From contig ONYS01000028.1 of NCBI GenBank assembly GCA_900322095.1, positions 1 through 50,754 on the forward strand: a stretch of 50,754 nt of DNA, given 5' to 3'. Each line of letters opens with the position of its first letter. The first letter of the stretch is position 1. Below, piece by piece: positions 44,614 through 50,754 of the stretch. Under the pieces are notes generated by a model, which saw only the letters and a program-made list of their open reading frames with translations, was not told where the DNA came from and did no database searches. Source of the DNA: an uncultured Prevotella sp. GTDB lineage: Bacteria > Bacteroidota > Bacteroidia > Bacteroidales > Bacteroidaceae. Position numbers and translations under genes: made by a program.

Positions 44614-44850
44614 CATAATAGCGAGGCAATATCGGTATAATCATGCTGGTTACCACGTGGTATCAACATGGTTACCACGTGGTAGCAATATGGTTACCAC
44701 GTGGTAGCAATATAGTTACCACGTGGCAGCCATAAGGTCGGCACGTGCCGCCCGACAAGAATAGTGCGTTATAACCCTATTTATTCGTAGAAATCGATAG
44801 ACGTCAAGTACGATATTCACACGCTGAAGAAAGTAATTGAGGAAGGCGTC
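44614..44850. repeat. CACGTG-array element, copy 2 (5 units of 22 bp)
   Basis: CACGTG cores start at 44654, 44676, 44698, 44720 and 44742, all exactly 22 bp apart. Units 1-3 carry ACCACGTGGT. Unit 5 changes both arms to CGGCACGTGCCG and so keeps the palindrome. Flanks align by eye with the element at 2647-2838. A short coding-like stretch downstream reads DVKYD, then HTLKKVIEEGV, possibly a gene remnant. The gap from 44400 to 45112 has no gene. Confidence 0.88.
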
Positions 44851-44854
44851 TTTA

Positions 44855-44880
44855 TAATTCATAATTCATAATTCATAATT
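44855..44880. repeat. AATTCAT heptamer repeat
   Basis: Three to four AATTCAT copies just after the CACGTG element, followed by GGCTAGTGCGG. The hairpin repeat CGTCGGCATTCCTGCCGACG lies a little further on at 44979-44998. Confidence 0.75.
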
Positions 44881-44978
44881 GGCTAGTGCGGTAGCCGTAC
44901 ATTTAGCCGCATGGTTATTCGTTATTATTCTTTATTCCGCGAAGCGGTGCGTTAATCAACAAATGATTTCCGAAGGTG

Positions 44979-44998
44979 CGTCGGCATTCCTGCCGACG
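44979..44998. repeat. TTCC-loop hairpin, CGTCGG stem variant
   Basis: CGTCGGCA, TTCC, TGCCGACG: a perfect 8-bp stem. It differs from the other copies by matched changes on both arms. Confidence 0.8.
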
Positions 44999-45112
44999 AC
45001 GCCGACATCTTACCCTCCCGCAGAGTGGTTTCTCCTTCCTAAGTATTAACAAAGGTTAATCCTGTTGAATTTTCGTCCCCATTGGCGTTATCATGTTGAA
45101 AAGCGACAGCGT

Positions 45113-45613
45113 ATGAACCAAAAGGAATTTGAATCCATAGCGAAGAGCGCACGTCAGGTTGCTCTAGATGTCTGCCACAGGTTTGGTCTTGATGACGATC
45201 TGTCGGAAGATGTTGCGCAAGACACGATGCTCAAACTATGGACACTACACCAAGAATTACCGGCCGACAAGCCCGTTGCGGGACTTGCAGCCGTGGTGTC
45301 GCGCCATTTGGTCATCAGTCTGTTGCGGCAACGGCGGGCCACGGTGCCTATCGAACCCCAGCCCTTGCTTGTCGACAAGTATGTGCAGCCCGATGCTCGA
45401 GCGGAGATTGCCGACAACGAGGCATGGCTGGAACGGCGGATGTCGACTCTGCCTTCCACGGAATATCAGGTGCTTCACCTGCGACAAGTGGACGGAAAGA
45501 CCAACGAAGAGATTGCAAGAATATTGGGAGTGAATAAGAATTCAGTCGCTACGCTGCTCTCCCGAGCCAGAAAACGATTGCTAAACGACATAAAAAGGAG
45601 GATGAATCAATGA
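45113..45613 (+). CDS. ECF-like RNA polymerase sigma factor
   Basis: Sigma-70 family factor of 166 aa with region 2 (VCHRFGLDDDLSEDVAQDTM) and region 4 (LPSTEYQVLHLRQVDGKTN, then ARILGVNKNSVATLLSRARK) separated by a short linker. No region 1 or 3, as in ECF factors. ATG 45113 is preferred to an upstream TTG. The stop overlaps the next gene by 4 nt. The following membrane protein has the position and shape of an anti-sigma factor. Target genes probably include its own operon. Confidence 0.92.
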   Translation: MNQKEFESIAKSARQVALDVCHRFGLDDDLSEDVAQDTMLKLWTLHQELPADKPVAGLAAVVSRHLVISLLRQRRATVPIEPQPLLVDKYVQPDARAEIADNEAWLERRMSTLPSTEYQVLHLRQVDGKTNEEIARILGVNKNSVATLLSRARKRLLNDIKRRMNQ

Positions 45614-46356
45614 AAAATGAGCACATCAAACAACTTATCAACCGCTACATGCAGGGGCAGACGACCTTGGATGAGGAGCGCGAGCTGGCTCAATGGTTCC
45701 GTTCTCACAACGTAGACGACGATTGGAAGCCTTATCAACAGATGTTCGCTTGGTTTGACGAGGGGATGCCCCAGCAGGAGGGATTGCTTCAAGAACCTCA
45801 TTCGCCCAATGCCTCCGAAATCCCAACCGGGGAGACTGCTCACAGTGAGCCAGCGCAAAAGTCACTTCGCATCGTCCATGTTGGCCGAGTCTTGTGGACT
45901 GCAGTTGCCGCCGCCGCAGTTGCCGCCGTGGTTTGGATGGTTTGGCCCGCACAACAGACACAGACGCCGACCGTGAAGTCGCCTATGGCACAGACCGTCC
46001 GGACGCAGCAGAAGTCTGAGCTGCCGGTGGATGTCGCCGACACGACAGCTCAGAGAAAACTGCAGCCTTCGAAGAGCGACTCACTGAAGAATGATCATGG
46101 CAGGAAGAAAACCAGATTCCGGGAATATCGCCGTTTCCACAGATCTATGGTTTCTGCCGAAACGCTGCTGGCTGAAGCCCATGTCGACTCAGTCATACAG
46201 GCCAGACAAGCAGAGATCGAAAATGAGGTGCTGCGCCGGCAGCTTGTCTCCATCTTGATAGACCAACACGTGGACGACATCTTGAATTATCAGCAGTATT
46301 GTCTTGAGAATGCTCTTTACGAAAACGAGCAGGACGAGCAGACTGACAAACCATAA
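45610..46356 (+). CDS. Single-pass membrane protein, probable anti-sigma factor
   Basis: 248 aa. The cytoplasmic N-terminal part (about 1-90) begins IKQLINRYMQGQTTLDEERE, followed by LAQWFRSHNVDDDW, a pattern common in Bacteroidetes proteins encoded after ECF sigma genes. One membrane helix lies at about 97-115 (LWTAVAAAAVAAVVWMVW). The rest is polar and helical (RRFHRSMVSAETLLAEAHVD). No zinc-binding HxxxCxxC motif is present. The anti-sigma role is inferred from overlap with the sigma gene and topology. Confidence 0.75.
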   Translation: MKNEHIKQLINRYMQGQTTLDEERELAQWFRSHNVDDDWKPYQQMFAWFDEGMPQQEGLLQEPHSPNASEIPTGETAHSEPAQKSLRIVHVGRVLWTAVAAAAVAAVVWMVWPAQQTQTPTVKSPMAQTVRTQQKSELPVDVADTTAQRKLQPSKSDSLKNDHGRKKTRFREYRRFHRSMVSAETLLAEAHVDSVIQARQAEIENEVLRRQLVSILIDQHVDDILNYQQYCLENALYENEQDEQTDKP

Positions 46357-46389
46357 TTACGTATAGAAAACAATTAATATCCAAACGTT

Positions 46390-47544
46390 ATGAAACAATT
46401 GAATTTGATATTCCTCATTGGTCTGTTGGCCCTTATCCCCTCCGCGGGAAAGTCACAGAATGCTGTGGAACAGGCCATGCATATCTTTTTGGGCCAGGAA
46501 GATAAGGTTCAGATCTCTTCGACTGAAAGCGTCATCGAGGACACCCTGAGCGGCAAGCGTCCTATGTCTTACTTCTGCTACACCTTCACGATGAAGAAGA
46601 AAGCCCTGGACGACCTTGTTCAACTCACTGCCGTGTTCAAAAAAGAGGCTTCTAATGCTTATACCAGTTTTACGAAGATAGCTGGACGAACAGCAACACA
46701 AACGCTGACCGTAGATTTGGATGGCGCCCACAATAATATTGAGTTCGGCGTCATTAGGGATCACAACTATAATGTGCTCCTCTTTCATGACAAGCAACGA
46801 CCGGATTACCGCTATGCCTACGCCTTGGTTTATTGGGAGGAGTCTCGTTGCATCAAAGGACAGCTCTATAAAATCTATTCTATCGATCCGAAAAAGAGAA
46901 AATCTGGCAAGTTAGACAATGCGAGCATAGAATATCTCAACGGATTGAGTAAGCTATATCGCTGGAGTTACATTCCCAATCGTGTCAATCGTTACGATTC
47001 TATATATATATCAAATAGGGCTGTGGCCTCAAAGCTAAAGGAAAAGATGACGAAAGCGGATGAGAACACCGTTGAGCTTAGGGATAGCCTGACGAAAATG
47101 GGTGAGCGCTTGGGTGAACTGGAACGCAAGCTGGATCAACTCGCCAAAGACCCTGTGAAAAACAGTAAGAAGATAAACGAAGTGGCTACAGAGATGTCTT
47201 TGTTGGGTGGAGTCATGAGTAAGGTAAGCACTCAGGTTGTCAGTGAATACTCTAAAAATTACCAAGGAGTTTACAATGGTGACGACAACTGTACCAATAT
47301 GATCAAGCAATTTGGCTCCTATTATGCCTTGTACCAGGAATGTCTGAAACAACCTAGGGATGACCTTTTTATGTCTAGCATTGCAGATAATCTCTACAAA
47401 CTGTGCAGCAACAAGGAGGCGCTGAAAGACCATCCGGAGGTGGTGGAAGCATGGAAAGAGAGTCTGAAGGACCTTCAGCTGTTAGAGACCAATAAGTATC
47501 GGAAGCGCATCTTGGGATTGGCCATACAGAGCCTGATGAAATAG
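46390..47544 (+). CDS. Secreted coiled-coil protein of unknown function, sigma operon
   Basis: 384 aa with a signal peptide (about 1-22). The middle part (about 30-170) looks beta-rich. Residues about 215-280 are heptad-like (SKLKEKMTKADENTVELRDS, then KMGERLGELERKLDQLAKD). The end is helical. No family was recognised. It starts 34 nt after the anti-sigma candidate and is followed by a strong terminator, so it is the last gene of the sigma operon and a likely sensor, target or stress protein. Confidence 0.8.
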   Translation: MKQLNLIFLIGLLALIPSAGKSQNAVEQAMHIFLGQEDKVQISSTESVIEDTLSGKRPMSYFCYTFTMKKKALDDLVQLTAVFKKEASNAYTSFTKIAGRTATQTLTVDLDGAHNNIEFGVIRDHNYNVLLFHDKQRPDYRYAYALVYWEESRCIKGQLYKIYSIDPKKRKSGKLDNASIEYLNGLSKLYRWSYIPNRVNRYDSIYISNRAVASKLKEKMTKADENTVELRDSLTKMGERLGELERKLDQLAKDPVKNSKKINEVATEMSLLGGVMSKVSTQVVSEYSKNYQGVYNGDDNCTNMIKQFGSYYALYQECLKQPRDDLFMSSIADNLYKLCSNKEALKDHPEVVEAWKESLKDLQLLETNKYRKRILGLAIQSLMK

Positions 47545-47624
47545 GCGAACACTCCTGAGGCTCCAAATCCTCCTCACACGAGTCTCGAACAGTTTTGCAT
47601 CTTCTCTCTCTATTATAATGAGAA

Positions 47625-47657
47625 CGGCCGGCACAGGCGTGAGTCTGTGTCGGCCGG
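47625..47657. terminator. Terminator of the sigma-factor operon
   Basis: CGGCCGGCACAG pairs with CTGTGTCGGCCG around an 8-nt loop. It also lies downstream of the minus-strand MFS gene. Confidence 0.85.
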
Positions 47658-47662
47658 ACTTA

Positions 47663-47695
47663 TAATTCATAATTCATAATTCACAATTCATAATT
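47663..47695. repeat. AATTCAT heptamer repeat after a terminator
   Basis: Four AATTCAT/AATTCAC copies start 5 nt after the terminator stem, as seen after tsf and the M23 gene. Confidence 0.8.
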
Positions 47696-47771
47696 GGCTG
47701 CGCATTCAATTATACTGCACAATGCATTATTCGTTGTGCGGTTCTCTAATCTTCTCGTTTGGTGTTGCGAT

Positions 47772-49091
47772 TTACTTCTTGATGAATTTCACGCAGATGG
47801 CACCGATGATCAGGAAGACGCCGGAGACAATCATCATGTTGAACTGATGGCTGCCAACGAGCGTGAGGATGACGCCACCCAAGAGGGCAGCGACAATCTG
47901 CGGCACGCAGATGGTACCATTGAACAGTCCCAGGTAGGCACCCATGTGACCATAGCCCTGCAGAGCATTGGTGACGAAGGTGAAGGGCATGGCGAGCATG
48001 GCGGCCCAACCGCAGCCGATGAGGAGGTAGGGGATGAACTGCAGGTACTGATTATGGATGAATGGGATCATGGCGAAGCCGATGCCACCGATGACGAGGC
48101 TCACGGCATAAGCCACCTTTGTGTTCTTGAACTGTGGCAATACGGCAGCCCAGATGACGCTGCCCACAGCCTGTACGGCGAAGAGCACGCCCACCCAGTT
48201 GCCGGCAGCCTGGAACTCAGCCGATTTCGGGTCGGTGACATTCCATACGGTCTCGGCGATGGCACCCGTGGAGTAGTTCCACATATAGAGGAAGGCGGCC
48301 CAGCAGAAGAACTGCACCAGTCCTACCTTCCAGAAGGTGCTGGGAGCATTCTTCAGCAGTACGAACCAGTTGGCGGAATCCTTTTCCTTGTCCTCTACCT
48401 CCTGGCTCACGCCGTTGTACTCGGCATACTCCTTCGGGTTCCATTCGTGCACCTTCAGCGTAGTGTAGATGACGCAGAGGATGAGGATGGCTGCGCCCAC
48501 ATAGAACGACCAAATAACGGAGTCGGGCACAACGCCTTTCGGAGCCACGTTGCTGATGCCCAGGAAGGTGAAGATGAAGGGGAAGAGATAGCCTGCGACG
48601 CTACCCGAGTTGCACAAGAACGACTGGATGGAGTAGGCCTTTGCCTTCTGGTCCTCGTTCACCATGTCGCCCACGAGCATCTTGAAGGGTTGCATAGCCA
48701 TGTTGATGTTGGTGTCGAGGAACATCAGGGCGATGAGTCCGAACACCATTGCCCCGCTCACGGTGAGTCCGAGCGAGCCTGCGTTGGGCAGCAGGCACAT
48801 CACGAGCACAGCCACCGTTGCGCCGATGAAGAGATAGGGGATGCGTCGTCCGCCGTGCCACCAGGTCTTGTCGGACAGCGTTCCCACGATGGGCTGCACG
48901 ATGATACCCATGAGCGGCGGAAGAATCCAGAAATAGCTCAGGCTGTGAGGGTCGGCGCCGAGGGTGGCGAAGATGCGTGAGATGTTTGCGCTCTGAAGCG
49001 CGTAGGCGATTTGCACGCCGAAGAATCCGAAACTCAGATTCCACAGCGACCAGAAATCGAGAAAAGGCTTCTTTTTTAATTCATAATTCAT
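47772..49091 (-). CDS. MFS sugar transporter (SLC45/GPH-like)
   Basis: Inner-membrane transporter of 439 aa with about 12 helices. The opening FLDFWSLWNLSFGFFGVQIA, followed by LQSANISRIFATLGADP and IVQPIVGTLSDKTW, resembles bacterial relatives of the SLC45 sucrose/maltose:H+ symporters. In Bacteroidetes such genes usually sit in alpha-glucan or sucrose loci. Here a LacI-type regulator is encoded nearby on the same strand, so regulated disaccharide uptake is the best guess. The first codons (MNYELKKK) are written by the heptamer repeat itself. Confidence 0.88.
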   Translation of the reverse strand: MNYELKKKPFLDFWSLWNLSFGFFGVQIAYALQSANISRIFATLGADPHSLSYFWILPPLMGIIVQPIVGTLSDKTWWHGGRRIPYLFIGATVAVLVMCLLPNAGSLGLTVSGAMVFGLIALMFLDTNINMAMQPFKMLVGDMVNEDQKAKAYSIQSFLCNSGSVAGYLFPFIFTFLGISNVAPKGVVPDSVIWSFYVGAAILILCVIYTTLKVHEWNPKEYAEYNGVSQEVEDKEKDSANWFVLLKNAPSTFWKVGLVQFFCWAAFLYMWNYSTGAIAETVWNVTDPKSAEFQAAGNWVGVLFAVQAVGSVIWAAVLPQFKNTKVAYAVSLVIGGIGFAMIPFIHNQYLQFIPYLLIGCGWAAMLAMPFTFVTNALQGYGHMGAYLGLFNGTICVPQIVAALLGGVILTLVGSHQFNMMIVSGVFLIIGAICVKFIKK

Positions 49092-49146
49092 AATTCATAA
49101 TTCCTTATATAATGCATAATGCATAATGCATAATGCATAATTAATT
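49078..49146. repeat. AATTCAT and AATGCAT heptamer repeats around the MFS start
   Basis: Three AATTCAT copies overlap the start codon region of the MFS gene. About 10 nt later come four AATGCAT copies. A related AT-rich tract (GCATTATGCATTATG type) lies at 49674-49722, on the other side of the S23-like gene. Confidence 0.85.
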
Positions 49147-49258
49147 AGTACTGACTGTTTTATATTTTATTCATTATGCACAAAGTGCATTTACAAGATT
49201 GATTTGTCCTGTTTTCTAAGTGCCTATTTACTGTTTTGGCTTGTTGGTTGATGGTATC

Positions 49259-49633
49259 TTAAACGTGGACGTCGTCGCCCGACTGAGTTTTCTTGATGAT
49301 GGCAGTGAGTAGTTTGATGAGTTCCACACAGTCCTCTTGTAGGCTTCTGGCAGCATCGTTGGAGATATAATCGGTTGCTTTAAGCAAATCTATCCAGTAT
49401 TCCGTCTCACTTGCTTCTTTTAAAGAAATACTCATCTTTGCCCTGAAGTCAGCTTTGGATTGACCTCTAATGGCTTCTCTTACGTTTGCGCCGATGCTCG
49501 TTCCACTGCGAAAGATTTGTTTGGATATGCAGTCTTCTCTTTTGTTCTCTTTTAAAAATTTATAGAGTTTTACTATCCTTATTGAGAAAGCCATGCTCTT
49601 TTGGGCAATGATATTGTCTTTTGTTTCTTTCAT
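49259..49633 (-). CDS. Four-helix-bundle protein (S23/23S rRNA IVP-like)
   Basis: 124 aa from the chosen ATG at 49633 (MKETKDNIIAQ); the frame extends upstream into repeat sequence. The family pattern is plain: SMAFSIRIVKLYKFL, then QIFRSGTSIGANVREA, SKADFRAKMSISLKEASETE and YWIDLL. Relatives are encoded in intervening sequences of 23S rRNA or as free-standing genes, and one (Avd) helps diversity-generating retroelements. No rRNA or reverse transcriptase is nearby. It is AT-rich and bracketed by heptamer repeats, suggesting an inserted unit between the MFS and LacI genes. Function unknown. Confidence 0.9.
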   Translation of the reverse strand: MKETKDNIIAQKSMAFSIRIVKLYKFLKENKREDCISKQIFRSGTSIGANVREAIRGQSKADFRAKMSISLKEASETEYWIDLLKATDYISNDAARSLQEDCVELIKLLTAIIKKTQSGDDVHV

Positions 49634-49673
49634 CCTGTTATTCCCGATTATGCATTGTGTCTGTTGAGCATTT

Positions 49674-49722
49674 TCATTATGCATTGTGCATTATGCATTA
49701 TGCATTATGAATTGTGCATTAT
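49674..49722. repeat. GCATTAT/AATGCAT heptamer repeat
   Basis: Copies of GCATTAT, GCATTGT and GAATTGT every 7 bp. Its right end includes the stop codon of the LacI gene (TAA on the minus strand at 49719-49721). Confidence 0.8.
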
Positions 49723-50754
49723 CTTGTAGTGCCACGTATGATGAGTTTTGTCCTGACCACGCGGCGTTCCACCTTATCGAGGGGGGAGAGGCCCTCTACC
49801 TTATTAATAAGGATGTTGGCGGCCTCCTCGCCCACACGCTTGCCGCGCTGCTCCACGGTGGTGAGCATGGGGTCGCAGGCGATGGCCCGCTCGCCGTTGG
49901 TGAATCCGCAGATACTCACGTCGTCGGGCACACGGTAGCCCATGCGCTTCACTGTCTGCAGGATTCCGATGGCCGTGTCGTCGTTGACGGCGAAGAAGCC
50001 GTCGGGACGCGGTTCCATGTCCATGATGGCTGGCGTTATCATCTTGGCGTCGTCGCGGTTGTCGCAGATGCGCACGTTCTCCTTGCGCACCTCCAGTCCG
50101 TATTTTACCAGTGCGTCGTGGTAGCCGTTGAAGCGGTTTTTGGAAATCTCCATCGTCACGGGCGAGTTGTAGCACACGATGTTGCGGCATCCCGTCTCGA
50201 TGAGATGCTGCACGGCCGTGAAAGCGCCCATGTAGTCGTCAACAACCACGCGCGACGCGTCCACACCTGTGCAAATGCGGTCGTAGAACACGAGGGGTAT
50301 ACCGTTTTGCATGAGTTTCTGGAAGTGGTCGTATTGTTGCGTGTTCTTGGCCTGCGACACGATTACGCCGCATACCTTATTTTTATAGAAAGCTTCGCAG
50401 ATTTTCTTTTCGCGCTCGTAGCGCTCGTTGCTCTGAGCCACGACGACGAGGTAGCCCCTAGAGTAGGCTTCCTCCTCGATACCGCTGAGAATAGTGGAGA
50501 AGTAGAAGTGGGGAAGCTCGGGCAGGATGACGCCGATGAGCTTGGTGGATTTCACGCGGGCATGGCGCAGCTGTTCGCCTATGACATTGGGATAGAAGTT
50601 GTTCTCGCGGGCATACTTCTGTATCTCCTCACGGCGTTCCTTGCTGATGCGCGGATTGTCGCTCAGCGCGCGCGATACGGTCGCGACCGATACGCCGAAG
50701 TGTTCGGCAATGTCGCGCATAGTGATGTTCTGTGGCGTTTTGGTAGGTTGATCG
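49719..50754 (-). CDS. LacI-family transcriptional regulator (5' end missing)
   Basis: DNA-binding regulator with the LacI helix-turn-helix (MRDIAEHFGVSVATVSRALS, then DNPRISKERREEI) and a periplasmic-binding-protein-like effector domain (LIGVILPELPHFYFSTIL to DVSICGFTNGERAI). The frame stays open upstream of ATG 50720 to the window edge (KTPQNIT before MRDIAEH), a usual LacI N-terminus, so the true start probably lies outside. Near the MFS transporter gene, it likely controls sugar uptake; the inducer is unknown. Confidence 0.95.
   Translation of the reverse strand, partial: DQPTKTPQNITMRDIAEHFGVSVATVSRALSDNPRISKERREEIQKYARENNFYPNVIGEQLRHARVKSTKLIGVILPELPHFYFSTILSGIEEEAYSRGYLVVVAQSNERYEREKKICEAFYKNKVCGVIVSQAKNTQQYDHFQKLMQNGIPLVFYDRICTGVDASRVVVDDYMGAFTAVQHLIETGCRNIVCYNSPVTMEISKNRFNGYHDALVKYGLEVRKENVRICDNRDDAKMITPAIMDMEPRPDGFFAVNDDTAIGILQTVKRMGYRVPDDVSICGFTNGERAIACDPMLTTVEQRGKRVGEEAANILINKVEGLSPLDKVERRVVRTKLIIRGTTR

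Noticed and set aside
44647..44757. CRISPR array
   Set aside because: Same reason: 22-bp units without unique spacers or cas genes.
49259..49633. Diversity-generating retroelement accessory protein (Avd)
   Set aside because: The fold family fits, but no reverse transcriptase, template repeat or variable repeat is seen within the window.

Overview
The window is about 50.8 kb of a Bacteroidales chromosome, most likely from the Prevotella group (Prevotellaceae). The evidence is: promoters of the Bacteroidetes type (TTTG, about 20 nt, TAnnTTTG) before many genes; no clear Shine-Dalgarno sequences; PorU/PorV of the type IX secretion system next to ispF; a thioredoxin-TonB fusion; SLC45-like and BASS-like transporters; and polysaccharide-degrading enzymes. 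Most genes are GC-rich housekeeping genes. The intergenic spaces are unusually rich in short repeats of several distinct kinds.

Layout. 1-1.8 kb: end of rpsB, then tsf. 1.8-2.9 kb: repeat-filled gap. 2.9-8.4 kb (minus): operon of thioredoxin-TonB protein, MacB-like ATPase, two permeases and a MacA-like adaptor. 8.6-14.5 kb (minus): GH36, GH29 and GH3 glycosidases. 15.0 kb: a 29-codon small gene with its own promoter and terminator. 15.4-17.3 kb: BASS-type transporter and an SDR oxidoreductase. 17.4-20.0 kb (minus): nadK and an ABC exporter. 20.2-24.9 kb: DJ-1 protein, ispD, recG, M23/LysM peptidase. 25.3-27.0 kb: esterase-HAD fusion and a sugar acetyltransferase. 27.1-30.4 kb (minus): enolase, rhodanese lipoprotein, HD hydrolase, and a decayed DUF4160/DUF2442 pair. 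30.8-36.7 kb: FAH hydrolase, porU, a frameshifted porV, ispF. 37.4 kb: a probable small RNA with a 99-nt stretch lacking C. 37.7-43.6 kb: small secreted protein, Na/phosphate transporter, nucleoside kinase, GH53 galactanase. 43.8-44.4 kb: RHH/YafQ-type toxin-antitoxin pair. 45.1-47.5 kb: ECF-like sigma factor, membrane anti-sigma candidate, secreted coiled-coil protein. 47.8-50.75 kb (minus): MFS sugar transporter, four-helix-bundle (S23-like) protein, and a LacI regulator that runs off the end.

The least explained signal is the repeat landscape. Four intergenic arrays consist of imperfect palindromes spaced exactly 22 bp centre to centre (2.7, 14.7, 30.4 and 44.7 kb). They use three unrelated palindrome sequences, and several units keep symmetry through paired changes. 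Two of the arrays belong to one longer element present in two copies with 3 and 5 units. A second class has a 9-bp period (a conserved hexamer plus three variable bases). It uses different hexamers (CTATAG, CCCCAT/ATGGGG, GTCCGA), and the GTCCGA type ends a few bases before the start codons of recG, a sugar acetyltransferase gene and ispF. A third class is a hairpin with a TTCC loop whose stem varies by compensatory changes. A fourth is a 7-bp AATTCAT/AATGCAT repeat found after terminators and around the S23-like gene.

The glycosidases, GH53, MFS transporter and LacI regulator fit use of plant galactosides and related glycans. PorU/PorV would serve T9SS secretion, but porV as read here is broken. 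All assignments rest on reading the sequence; no database search was run.
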